From Amycolatopsis vastitatis (GTDB lineage Bacteria > Actinomycetota > Actinomycetes > Mycobacteriales > Pseudonocardiaceae), in contig NZ_NMUL01000030.1 in the NCBI RefSeq assembly GCF_002234595.1, forward strand, positions 1 through 64,000: 64,000 nt of DNA, given 5' to 3'. Of this stretch, positions 50,162 to 57,962 are shown one piece after another; the first letter of the stretch is position 1; each line of letters begins with the position of its first letter. Made by a program: the position numbers and the translations under genes. The notes below the pieces were generated by a model. That model was given only the letters and a program-made list of their open reading frames with translations. It searched no databases and had not been told where the DNA came from.

Positions 50162-50416
50162 CCCCCACGTTTCGCCGCGTGGATGTCATCCGGCCCCAGA
50201 ACCCACGCGGTGAAGAAAGTTAAGCAACGAACGCAGACGGCACGTATCGCCCATTCGGACGGCTCCCCGGGTCTGATCAGCCCAAGCCGATACTCCCAGC
50301 GAGCAATCGGTCACCAGGGTGGACGTCGATGTCACGCGCTGCTACGGCTCGGCCCGTCAGGGTGAGCGCCGAGCTGTCTACTGTGGAGCGTCACCTTCGG
50401 CCTGCCCGGAGGCGTC

Positions 50417-50530
50417 GTGTACACCGCGTTGAACCCGAACAAAGTACGATCCGCCGACCGCGACGACCGGCTGGAGCTCGGAGCGATTCCCGATATCCTC
50501 TCGGAAACCGCAAAAGGGGGAGTTCCATGA
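50417..50530 (+). CDS. Short coupled ORF upstream of membrane protein
   Basis: A 37-residue frame from GTG 50417, preceded by GGAGG at 50408-50412 with 4-base spacing. It begins MYTALNPNKVRSADRDD, and its TGA overlaps the next start as ATGA (50527-50530). The upstream part of the frame also looks coding (TFGLPGGVVYT), so it may be either a true small gene or the tail of a decayed longer one. Hydrophilic; no family recognised. Confidence 0.4.
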   Translation: MYTALNPNKVRSADRDDRLELGAIPDILSETAKGGVP

Positions 50531-51015
50531 CTACCGTCGAGCGCACGCTCAGACCGATCGTCGTCCTGCTGTACATCAACGTGGGGATCAGCGTCCTGCT
50601 CACGGTGCTGACCTTCGTGTTCAAGAGTTCCGTCCTCGATTACCAGGTCCAGCACATGGTCGAGGCCGGGAAGGTCGCACCGGGCCGGGAGGCGGCCACG
50701 CGTGGTGTGCTGGAGGGCACGCTCTGGATCCGGCCGCTGTCGATCCTGGTCGTCTCGGTCGTTTACGTCCGTTTCGTCGCGCGGCTGAAACTGGGCCTGC
50801 GACGCACTTACTACCGGCTCCTGGCCGTCGCGATCATCGGCGCGGGTGCGCTCGCCTATCTGATCGTCATCTCCCAGTTCCCGGTCTGGTACCGCGTCAT
50901 CCAGGGCGTGCAGGGACTCGTGCTGCTGAGTTTGCTGCCGATATTGGCCACGAAGAACATCCGAAACCACTTCGCGCCGGAGCCGGAGGCGATGAAGATC
51001 TGGGACGACGCGTAG
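50527..51015 (+). CDS. Four-helix membrane protein, unknown
   Basis: 162 residues from ATG 50527, behind AGGGGGAG. Helices at about 10-30, 68-87, 97-115 and 122-142 (for example IVVLLYINVGISVLLTVLTF). The loop between helices 1 and 2 contains a short amphipathic segment. The family is a common actinobacterial one without assigned role. A hairpin terminator follows 57 bases after the stop. Divergent to the NRPS-PKS operon, with no sign that it belongs to it. Confidence 0.75.
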   Translation: MTTVERTLRPIVVLLYINVGISVLLTVLTFVFKSSVLDYQVQHMVEAGKVAPGREAATRGVLEGTLWIRPLSILVVSVVYVRFVARLKLGLRRTYYRLLAVAIIGAGALAYLIVISQFPVWYRVIQGVQGLVLLSLLPILATKNIRNHFAPEPEAMKIWDDA

Positions 51016-51071
51016 TCAGCAGCGGAAGACTCGAGGGTTCTGCGAGGCATCCAAGGGGTGGAGCGGACCGT

Positions 51072-51105
51072 ACTGCGCTGCCTGCCGGACGGCCGGCAGC
51101 GCAGT
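51072..51105 (+). terminator. Hairpin terminator
   Basis: Perfect arms ACTGCGCTGCC (51072-51082) and GGCAGCGCAGT (51095-51105) with a 12-base loop. It ends transcription of the membrane protein gene before the cold-shock gene. Confidence 0.75.
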
Positions 51106-51163
51106 GCCCGCCGCACACCCGGACTTGATTGCCCGATCGGTCGTCGTCCGGCATGCTGCCGGC

Positions 51164-51382
51164 ATGGCGTACGGCACCGTCAAGTTCTTCAAACCCGAGA
51201 AGGGCTGGGGAGCGATCACCTCGCCGGACCTGCCGGCGGGCTGCGACGTATGGGTCCACTTCAGCGCGATCGAGATGGACGGCTTCCGCGTCCTGGAAGC
51301 CGGCGACCAGGTTGAGTTCGACTATGAAGCCGCCCAGCAGGACAGCTTCCGCTTCCGCGTGACTCGCGTCCGCAAAGTCTGA
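51164..51382 (+). CDS. Divergent cold-shock domain protein
   Basis: 72 residues comprising one OB-fold cold-shock domain: MAYGTVKFFKPEKGWGAITS ... VWVHFSAIEMDG. RNP1 reads KGWGAIT and RNP2 VWVHFS, where KGFGFIT and VFVHFS are usual, so two of the aromatic nucleic-acid-stacking positions are altered (Phe to Trp, Phe to Ala). Its role is probably RNA or ssDNA binding with changed specificity. It stands alone between two terminated units. Confidence 0.87.
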   Translation: MAYGTVKFFKPEKGWGAITSPDLPAGCDVWVHFSAIEMDGFRVLEAGDQVEFDYEAAQQDSFRFRVTRVRKV

Positions 51383-51463
51383 CCCCTCGATCCACGATCG
51401 AGCTTGAAGGTGCTCCTGGCACTCCGAGCCGGCGACGCCGAAACCGCCACAGCGGTACCCGCG

Positions 51464-51802
51464 TCAGCTCCTCGTCGGCGGCGACACGAAACCCGATTGG
51501 TGCGGCTTCCCGAACGACGTCGCCTCTTCGTACACCGCTTCAAGCTGCGTTGATTCGACAACCTCGGACAGCCGTTGTGCCGAGTCCGGGTGAACGAGTC
51601 CGGGCAGCGCGTCGGCAAGGTGTTCGGCCGGGATGTCGACTTCGAAGACCGAGATGACCTGCCGTTCATCGGTGAGGCTGTGACTGATGCTGACCCGTGC
51701 CGGGTACGAGTCGAGGGTGGTCCCGGGTGGCATCCACGCCTCGATGAACTGTTCGTCGGTCACGCCGGGCTTGAGGGTGCGGACGTAGACGGCGCGGAGC
51801 AC
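51464..51802 (-). CDS. Small hypothetical protein under TetR operator
   Basis: 112 residues from GTG 51802 with AAGGAG upstream. The pattern MLRAVYVRTLKPGVTDEQF ... ISVFEVDIPAEHL suggests a ferredoxin-like dimeric alpha+beta barrel of the Dabb/monooxygenase type, but no catalytic residues can be named. It is divergent from a TetR gene, and the palindrome at 51855-51882 lies between them, so it is the likely regulated target of that repressor. Confidence 0.7.
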   Translation of the reverse strand: MLRAVYVRTLKPGVTDEQFIEAWMPPGTTLDSYPARVSISHSLTDERQVISVFEVDIPAEHLADALPGLVHPDSAQRLSEVVESTQLEAVYEEATSFGKPHQSGFVSPPTRS

Positions 51803-51854
51803 GTCGGATCTCCTTGCGTGTCGACCGGCGGTGCCGAGTCGGTCGGCTGGGCAC

Positions 51855-51882
51855 CTTTCATGTAAGGCACGTTACATGAAAG
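51855..51882. promoter_or_regulatory. TetR operator, perfect 11-bp inverted repeat
   Basis: CTTTCATGTAA (51855-51865) and TTACATGAAAG (51872-51882) are perfectly complementary around GGCACG. It ends nine bases before the TetR start and lies 52 bases from the divergent small gene, so it probably represses both. Confidence 0.8.
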
Positions 51883-51891
51883 GCTGGTGTC

Positions 51892-52488
51892 GTGGCACGC
51901 ACCGTTGATTCAGCCCATCGCGACGAGCTCCTCGAGGCCGTCGCGCGTGACCTTCTCCGCAACGGCCTCGTGGGTGCCTCGCTGGACCGGCTCGCCACCG
52001 CGGCCGGGACGAGCGGGCGCATGCTCGTGCATCATTTCGGCTCCAGGCGGGAACTCATCGACAGAGCGCTCGAACGGTGCCGGGAGTGGGAACTCGCCCG
52101 CGCGCGCGTTGAGCTGCCACCCAGACCCGACTTCCCCGACGTTCTGTCGCGGGCGTGGACATGGTTCGGGGGCGAGGAGGCTGGTCAGTTCTTCAGGCTA
52201 TTCGGTCAGCTGGCGGCGGCGAGCCGGCTCGGCGCGGACCGCGCTCCGGTGTCCCGATCCCGGCTCAGCACCGAATGGCTCGCCATCGTCAGCGACGGAT
52301 TTGCAGCGTGCGGCTGCGGTCCGGCCGCGGCGCAACGACTCGCCACGGTCTATGTCGCCCAAGTGCGCGGTCTGCTTCTCGACCTCGACGCGACCGGTGA
52401 CAGCCTGCGCGTCGAACGCGCCTATCACCATTTCATGGCCGTTCTCGCCCGAAGTCCCGATCTGCCGGAAACCCAGCCACGCCCTTGA
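51892..52488 (+). CDS. TetR-family repressor
   Basis: 198 residues from GTG 51892. The N-terminal helix-turn-helix is clear: EAVARDLLRNGLVGASLDRL followed by AGTSGRMLVHHFGSRRELI. The C-terminal ligand-binding half is helical and unassigned. The GTG lies just outside the palindrome at 51855-51882, which suggests autoregulation. The ligand is unknown. The following 52489-52664 has no gene I can support. Confidence 0.9.
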   Translation: MARTVDSAHRDELLEAVARDLLRNGLVGASLDRLATAAGTSGRMLVHHFGSRRELIDRALERCREWELARARVELPPRPDFPDVLSRAWTWFGGEEAGQFFRLFGQLAAASRLGADRAPVSRSRLSTEWLAIVSDGFAACGCGPAAAQRLATVYVAQVRGLLLDLDATGDSLRVERAYHHFMAVLARSPDLPETQPRP

Positions 52489-52664
52489 CAAACAAGGCGG
52501 ACAAGCGGAACTGCCCCATGGGCTGCTGATCCGGCTCGACGTGCGGCTGTTCGAGCGCGCCGGCTCGTCAGAATCGTTCCGGCGTGCCCTTCGTCGTGGG
52601 CGGGTTCGCAAGGAAGTTCTGCGTGGAGGTACACGGATCGTGCGGGCCAGCAGTCTTCATAGTG

Positions 52665-53165
52665 ATGGCTGACTACGAGGACTTCGTCCGGGCGCACCTG
52701 CCGCGGTTGCTGCGTTACGCGACGATGCTGACCGGGGAGCGGGAGCAGGCCGCTGACCTGGTGCAGGACGTGCTGGTCAAGGCGTACCGACGATGGTCGC
52801 GGGTCAGCGATGCCGAGCATCCCGACCGTTACGTCCTGCGGATGGTGACCAACGACTACCTGTCCTGGCGGCGCAGCCGGTCGGCGCGGCTGATCGCCGT
52901 GGGCGACCCGCCGGACGAGGCGCGGCCGGACGACTTCGCGTCGGACCACGCCGCACGCGAGGACATGTGGCAGCGGCTGGCGCGGTTGCCCCGGCGCCAG
53001 CGCGCGGTCGTGGTGCTCCGGTACTACGAGCAGCTCGCCGACGCCGACATCGCCGACCTGCTCGGCTGCGCCCAGGCCACCGTGCGGGCCCACGCCCGCA
53101 AAGCCCTGACGACCCTGCGACACGGCCTGAGCATCGACCGGATGGCTCAGGCGAAGGAGAGCTGA
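52665..53165 (+). CDS. SigE-family ECF sigma factor
   Basis: 166 residues. Region 2 (DYEDFVRAHLPRLLRYATML, with DLVQDVLVKAYRRW and the YVLRMVTNDYLSWRRSR region 2.4) and region 4 (LPRRQRAVVVLRYYEQLADA, then GCAQATVRAHARKAL) are both complete, typical of the actinobacterial SigE-like (SIG50) subfamily. ATG 52665 is chosen; a GTG one codon upstream is possible. Its stop shares one base with the next start (TGATG), so it is coupled to the membrane protein, which is likely its anti-sigma factor. Confidence 0.9.
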   Translation: MADYEDFVRAHLPRLLRYATMLTGEREQAADLVQDVLVKAYRRWSRVSDAEHPDRYVLRMVTNDYLSWRRSRSARLIAVGDPPDEARPDDFASDHAAREDMWQRLARLPRRQRAVVVLRYYEQLADADIADLLGCAQATVRAHARKALTTLRHGLSIDRMAQAKES

Positions 53166-54205
53166 TGGACATCGAGAACCTGATCAAGGACACCTTCACC
53201 GCCCACGAGCCCGACGCCCCCGACAGCGACCAGGTGCTGGCGGCCACGCGTCAGCGCCTCGACCGCCGGCGCGCCGTGGTGAGCCCTCCGCTCGCGGCCG
53301 CCGCCGGGGTGGTCCTGCTCGCCCTGGCCGCGGTCGCCGTCGTCGCGCTGAACCGGCCCGCGCACGACAGCCAGGTAGCCACGGGCACCAGCCAGACCAG
53401 CGGTCCAGCCGCCGTCGATGCACCGGCCAAGGCGGCCATCGCGAATCTGACCATGCCCTTCTCGCTCGGCTGGCTGCCGCCGGGCAAGGCCGACTACCTC
53501 GCGCACCGGATCAACATCGGTGGCAGCGCGGCGAACCCCGACAAGCCGGTGTACGGCGGCGAGTACATGCTGACCGTCACGTCCGGGCGTCAGGTCCTGC
53601 TCGTGGACGTGCAGGAAATGCGGATGGTGCCGGTCGAGCAGGCCGCCTTCAAGTCCGGTCCGGGCCAGCCCGTCACCATCGGCGGGCGGGCCGGCGTGGA
53701 GAGCTCGCACTCCGGCGGCCCGGGCGGCTACGAGGTGTACCTGACCCACCCCGATGGCGGCTCGCTGTACGTCAACGTGGCCGCGCAGCCGGGCAGCACG
53801 GCGTCGGCGCAGCAACTGATCGACGCCGGCCGCCGCGTCGCGGAGAACATCACCTTCCCGGGCACGACCACCGTCACCCCGGGGTTCGGCCTCGGCAAGC
53901 TGCCCGACGGCCAGCGGATGTGCGCGTTCGACGTCGAGAAGGGCCCGGACGGTCCGCGCACGAGCTACTCGGTGGGCACGTGCAGCACCCTGCCGCCGGT
54001 CCAGGTGCGCATCGGCGAGGCCGGCCAGGTGCGCGGCACCGCGGGGGAACCGGTCCAGGGACACGCGACGCGCTACCTGGACGAGAACGGTTACCACACG
54101 CTCTGGATCCTCAAGGCCGTCCACGACGCGCCGATCGCCGTCGCGGGCCACGGCGCCCAGGCGGAGCTGTACGCCATCGCCGACCACCTCGTCCTGCCGC
54201 ACTGA
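53165..54205 (+). CDS. Membrane-anchored anti-sigma-like protein
   Basis: 346 residues. A ~40-residue cytoplasmic N-terminus (MDIENLIKDTFTAHEPDAP) precedes one transmembrane helix (about 42-61, AAAAGVVLLALAAVAVVAL). The ~280-residue outer domain has beta-rich, repeated-looking halves. This topology is usual for regulators encoded directly after SigE-like sigma factors. The zinc anti-sigma motif HxxxCxxC is absent, so sequestration would use another mode. A hairpin terminator follows. Confidence 0.75.
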   Translation: MDIENLIKDTFTAHEPDAPDSDQVLAATRQRLDRRRAVVSPPLAAAAGVVLLALAAVAVVALNRPAHDSQVATGTSQTSGPAAVDAPAKAAIANLTMPFSLGWLPPGKADYLAHRINIGGSAANPDKPVYGGEYMLTVTSGRQVLLVDVQEMRMVPVEQAAFKSGPGQPVTIGGRAGVESSHSGGPGGYEVYLTHPDGGSLYVNVAAQPGSTASAQQLIDAGRRVAENITFPGTTTVTPGFGLGKLPDGQRMCAFDVEKGPDGPRTSYSVGTCSTLPPVQVRIGEAGQVRGTAGEPVQGHATRYLDENGYHTLWILKAVHDAPIAVAGHGAQAELYAIADHLVLPH

Positions 54206-54211
54206 GGGTGT

Positions 54212-54249
54212 CGTGGGTCCTCTCCGGACGCGACCGAGGAGGACCCACG
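54212..54249 (+). terminator. Hairpin terminator
   Basis: Perfect arms CGTGGGTCCTC (54212-54222) and GAGGACCCACG (54239-54249) with a 16-base loop, starting seven bases after the anti-sigma-like gene. Confidence 0.8.
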
Positions 54250-54830
54250 GTCGGCGGCCCGCTCGCAGACGCCGCTCCCCGCGCAACACCCGTACGAGTT
54301 CGTGTTCCCGATCCGTGGTGCGCCATGACATCGCTGCTGTCCACGCGTTCACCCGGGAGCGTCCGATGGCGTGTGCGGAGGGGGCGGCTTCGCCGGCCTC
54401 TGGTCTGGACCGGCGAAGCCTGGTCCCGGGGCTCCTGCGCGCCGAAACCCCAGAACTGGACATCTGACTACCCAGCCGTCGGAAAATCACACCGATCGGG
54501 GGATCCGCGCTGCGCCACACGGACGAATCCGTCGCTGGGCGTCGCGGACAAGAAGTTTCCTGTGACGGGCTCGACGCAGTACCGGGCGCGGCGGTGACCA
54601 GTTCCTGAGGCGGATCTTCCCCCGCGATCGCCGTCCATCCGCCGAGCGCGGCCCGGCCGTCCGCTGCCTGCCGGAGTGAGCGTCCCGCTGGGCGTGGGGT
54701 TGTGGCGAGTCCGCCCAGCATCCGCAACGTCGCCATGAACCCTGGCCCCGGTCCGCGCACCGCCCCCGCCCTACTCGACCATGGCTACCGCATCTCCTCT
54801 CCGCCGATACCGTGCGTCGCGGATCCGAGG
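54250..54830. other. Gene-free stretch
   Basis: About 580 bases with no gene I can support. Several open frames exist, but none has a ribosome site, family motif or consistent codon bias. Possibly decayed coding DNA. Confidence 0.45.
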
Positions 54831-55091
54831 TCAGGCGCCGAGGCGGCTGTAGAGCCGGCTGGCCAGGGTCCCGGCCAGCCGGTTCAACGCGGCGTGCGGA
54901 TCGAGCTGCGCGAACTGTCCGAGCAGCTCCGCGGCCGCGTAGGCCTCGGCCTGCGACAACACCGCCACGCACCGCTCCCGCCGTCCCCGCTCCAGCAACC
55001 GCGTCAGCGCCTCGGCGTACTCGCCGAGGTCAGCGACCCCGGTCAGGCCGTAACGCTCCTCAAGTGGATCCTGGACGGCTTCGTCACTCAC
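54831..55091 (-). CDS. Small helical hypothetical protein
   Basis: 86 residues from GTG 55091; GAGGAAGAGGGG precedes it, whereas the longer frame to 55160 has no ribosome site. The sequence is all helical and amphipathic (YAEALTRLLERGRRERCVAV, then ELLGQFAQLDPHAALNRLAG). No signal peptide or membrane segment. No family recognised. It is divergent from the noncoding stretch at 55180-55858, and the two may share a promoter region. Confidence 0.6.
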   Translation of the reverse strand: MSDEAVQDPLEERYGLTGVADLGEYAEALTRLLERGRRERCVAVLSQAEAYAAAELLGQFAQLDPHAALNRLAGTLASRLYSRLGA

Positions 55092-55179
55092 GGTGGTACC
55101 CCTCTTCCTCGGTGTCAGTCCGACACGCGGCAGAAAATCTATGTCGGCTGAAGTAGACATTAGATGGCGGGTGTGTGTA

Positions 55180-55858
55180 GTGTTCTGCTCGTAGCGAGAG
55201 AGACAACGTCAAGCAGGCGCGGGAGAGGACGTAACTACCCGCGAGGTGAGACAAGACGGTCAGGCAGTGCGGAGCCGATCACGGAACAAGGTTTCGGCTG
55301 GTGACCGGGAGCAGTAGCCCGGGGCCGGGTTGTGAAGAAGGTTCGATCAGGTAGTACCGGCCCCCGGGGCGCAGTAGTTGCAGGACGCGGGCGGAGCGCG
55401 TGCGCCCGTGAAGATCAGCGGTATCCGTAGTTGTTTGTGCAAGTGCAGTGGCAGGACCGGTCAGGTGGCCGGAGCCGATCAGTGAACGGGGCTCCGGGCA
55501 GTGACCAGCGACGTCAGCGTGCTGGGACCGATCAGTGGAAGGGTTCCGGCAGTGATGTCCGCAGCAGCAAGTGAAGTGGCAGTACCCGAAGTAACAGCAG
55601 TACCCAGTAAGTGGAAAACACAGGAGAGAAGGGATAGGGAGCATCATTGGATCGCCCGCAGCGGCTGGGTAACAGGGCCGCGCGGGTGCCGTAGTCCCAT
55701 CGAGTTCGGAGGTGGTGCTCGGTCACGCATGAGCGATCCCCGCGAGTTCCGGTTTTCGGCCGGTCGCGGGTGCAGGAAGCCGGCGGTCGCGTCGGTTGAC
55801 AATGGTGAAACCCAACCCTTTGAGGACCCCGGGTGCCGCGCGGCACCCGGGGTCCTTT
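55180..55858 (+). ncRNA. Candidate structured noncoding RNA / leader
   Basis: About 680 bases with no good coding frame, ending in a perfect terminator just before a MerR-like gene. Three imperfect direct repeats (55259-55311, 55459-55506, 55512-55560) each form a 6-bp hairpin whose loop starts GATCA: GGAGCC/GGTTTC, GGAGCC/GGCTCC and GGGACC/GGTTCC. The stem bases differ but pairing is kept, allowing G-U. Two more GATCA copies lie between (55345, 55413). Both ends are approximate and no promoter was identified with confidence. It could be a stand-alone RNA or the regulated 5' leader of the MerR gene. Confidence 0.5.
55823..55856 (+). terminator. Perfect palindromic terminator/attenuator
   Basis: Arms at 55823-55839 and 55840-55856 are perfectly complementary over 17 bp (no extra loop bases) and are followed by TT. 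It lies 18 bases before the MerR-like ATG, so it either ends the upstream RNA or attenuates the MerR mRNA. Confidence 0.9.
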
Positions 55859-55874
55859 GTGATGTGGAGGTGGA

Positions 55875-56207
55875 ATGATTCCTGACCAAGCAGGACCGGC
55901 CGCACCGGATGCGGCCGACAAGTTCGACGACGAGCGGTACCCCGCCTACACGATGGGCAGGGCCGCGGACATGCTCGGCACCACGCAAGGTTTTCTGCGC
56001 AGCCTCGACGAAGCCGGGCTGATCACCCCGCAGCGCTCCGCCGGCGGGCACCGCCGCTACTCACGCCAGCAGCTGCGGCTGGCCGCCCGCGTCCGGGAAC
56101 TGGTCGACCAGGGCACCGCCGTCGACGCCGCCTGCCGCATCGTCACCCTCGAAGATCAGCTCCACGAAGCCCAGCGCCTCAACACCGAACTCCGCACCCA
56201 CGACTGA
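55875..56207 (+). CDS. MerR-like (BldC-type) DNA-binding protein
   Basis: 110 residues; ATG 55875 has GGAGGTGG upstream. The MerR winged helix-turn-helix is at about 25-75: YPAYTMGRAADMLGTTQGFL, then LDEAGLITPQRSAGGHRRYS. A helical segment with a short coiled coil (EDQLHEAQRLNTELR) ends the protein, and there is no ligand-binding domain, as in BldC-like small MerR regulators. Expression probably depends on reading through the terminator at 55823-55856. The following 56208-56471 contains no gene I can support. Confidence 0.87.
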   Translation: MIPDQAGPAAPDAADKFDDERYPAYTMGRAADMLGTTQGFLRSLDEAGLITPQRSAGGHRRYSRQQLRLAARVRELVDQGTAVDAACRIVTLEDQLHEAQRLNTELRTHD

Positions 56208-56471
56208 ACCCTCCTCCCCAGCCGGCCCCGGCGGCGGACGTCGTAGTCGTTCGTGGGGCGGAGGAAACGGGAGCGTCATCGCCGAGGTTTCCCGACCGGA
56301 TGGCATCGACCACGGCACCCGCTATCGACCGGCAATGCCGGCGGGAGCCACGACTGTCATCGGCGACCTGTCCAATGTGGAGCAGATCCTGTCACGTACG
56401 GGTCCATTTTGCTGTTCGCATGAGCAAATAGCTCGGTGTCGTTTCGGCAGGTCCGGACGTAGCCTCGGGCC

Positions 56472-57068
56472 ATGGCGAACGAACTGACCATTCCGCTCCT
56501 GCCCTGTCCTTCCATCGACGAGATCGCGTCGTTCTACGAGATGCTCGGCTTCGAGATCACCTATCGGCAGACGCGGCCGAACCCGCACGTCGCGGTGCGA
56601 CGGGAAGACATCAATCTGCACTTCTTCGGGATGGACGGCTACGACCCGGCGCAGTCGTACAGCACGTGCCTGGTCATCGTGGCGGACACCAGCGAACTGT
56701 TCGAGGCCTTCGCGGCGGGGATGCGGTCCGTGCACGGAAAACTGCTCGTCTCCGGCATCCCGCGCATGACACGGCCGCGGCTGCGCAACGACCGGTACAC
56801 CGGATTCACCGTCGTCGATCCGGGCGGCAACTGGATCCGGATCACCAAGGCCGCCAAGGAACCCGAGGCGGCGACCAAGCTCGCCAAAGCCATGGAGAAC
56901 GCCGCGAGGCAGGCGGATGCGCGCGGCGACGAACGCCAGGGGCTGAAGATCCTGGAAGGCGCGTTGAAGCGGGCGACCGGCGACGAACCGGAGTTTCAGG
57001 CGGTGCAGGAGTACCGCGACGAGCTCATCGAACGGATCAAGGGGGCTGAGCCGCGTCCAAGCGCTTGA
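56472..57068 (+). CDS. VOC-superfamily (glyoxalase/bleomycin-resistance-like) protein
   Basis: 198 residues. The first ~120 form one VOC fold: ELTIPLLPCPSIDEIASFYE, LGFEITYRQTRPNP, INLHFFGMDGYDP and FTVVDPGGNWIRI, the layout of bleomycin-binding or dioxygenase-like proteins. The last ~75 residues are a charged helical extension (AKAMENAARQADARGDERQG) resembling a TPR pair. No metal-binding set is certain. It stands alone and is convergent with the SGNH gene. Confidence 0.8.
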   Translation: MANELTIPLLPCPSIDEIASFYEMLGFEITYRQTRPNPHVAVRREDINLHFFGMDGYDPAQSYSTCLVIVADTSELFEAFAAGMRSVHGKLLVSGIPRMTRPRLRNDRYTGFTVVDPGGNWIRITKAAKEPEAATKLAKAMENAARQADARGDERQGLKILEGALKRATGDEPEFQAVQEYRDELIERIKGAEPRPSA

Positions 57069-57113
57069 GCGCGGCACGCACCACTTCGGGTCGCGCGCCG
57101 GTACACCGAGGGC

Positions 57114-57860
57114 TCAGCAGCCCTTGAAGTGGTCGTCCGCGGACCAGCCGGTGTTGGCCCAGGACTGCGCCGGTGCCGGTGTGAAGCCGGGGAACAGCTT
57201 CGCCAGTTCGGCGAGCAGCCAGCTGGTGAAGCGGGCGGCGCCCTGGGGGCAGGTGTGGATCCCGTCGGCGCTGCGGTCCGCCTTGCCGTCTTTGACCTGC
57301 TGGTAGGTGCTGCCCCACACCGCCCCCGCGTCGAGGACCGTGGCCTTGCCCGCGGAAGCGACCTCGCGCGCGACGTCGGGAGCGCGGTTCAGGTCGGCCA
57401 TGTGCGGCTGGTAAAACTCGTCGGGCTTGATCGGGGGTGTGGTGACGAAGACCAGTTTCGCGCCGGCGCCGGTGACCGTCGTCACCAGCTTGCCGTAGGC
57501 GGCCCGCTGTTCTTCCCGGCTGCCCCAGTCGTAGGTGGTCAGCTGGTAGACGACCACCGCGGGGTGGGCCGCGGTGATCTGCCCGGGCAGCTTCCCCCAG
57601 TTCTCCTCGGAGAACGGTCCGACGACGTTTCCGCCGCCGTCGGCGGCGATCGACTGGAAGCCGGCGCCGCTCGCCTTGAACGCGGCAGCCAGGGGCAGTG
57701 CCTCGCCCACGGCGACGGAGTCGCCGAGGAAAAGCACCTTGCCCGGTCCGGAGCCGGACACCGGTTCGGGCGCGCCGGTCGTCGTGGCCCCGCCGGAGCA
57801 GGCAGTGGTCAGCAGGAGCAGGCCGGCCACGCCGAGGAGGGGAATTCGCGTTTTGCTCAT
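57114..57860 (-). CDS. SGNH-hydrolase lipoprotein
   Basis: 248 residues. The lipobox LTTAC (Cys near 21) predicts attachment to the outer membrane leaflet face. SGNH motifs: FLGDSVAVGEALPL (block I Ser), GGGNV (block II Gly), VVVYQLTTYDW (the block III Asn is not obvious) and DGIHTCPQGA (block V Asp and His). This domain often serves as the extracellular transferase half of acyltransferase-3 systems; a matching acyltransferase-3 lacking it lies at 60503-61705. The bases just upstream of both starts share CCGACGGTGCCG on the given strand, suggesting common control. Confidence 0.82.
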   Translation of the reverse strand: MSKTRIPLLGVAGLLLLTTACSGGATTTGAPEPVSGSGPGKVLFLGDSVAVGEALPLAAAFKASGAGFQSIAADGGGNVVGPFSEENWGKLPGQITAAHPAVVVYQLTTYDWGSREEQRAAYGKLVTTVTGAGAKLVFVTTPPIKPDEFYQPHMADLNRAPDVAREVASAGKATVLDAGAVWGSTYQQVKDGKADRSADGIHTCPQGAARFTSWLLAELAKLFPGFTPAPAQSWANTGWSADDHFKGC

Positions 57861-57962
57861 GGCTCCGACGGTGCCGCCGCTGTGTCCGCGCGCTTCCGCC
57901 GTTCTGTCGCGGTCGTGTCGCAAGAAAACCGCCGAGCCGACTCGCGTGTCCATACTGGACGG

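Noticed and set aside
53147..54760. 537-residue minus-strand frame opposite the anti-sigma-like gene
   Set aside because: Antisense shadow over a well-supported coupled sigma/anti-sigma pair.
55796..55825. TTGACA at 55796-55801 as the MerR promoter
   Set aside because: A matching -10 at correct spacing is poor and transcription would start inside the terminator hairpin.
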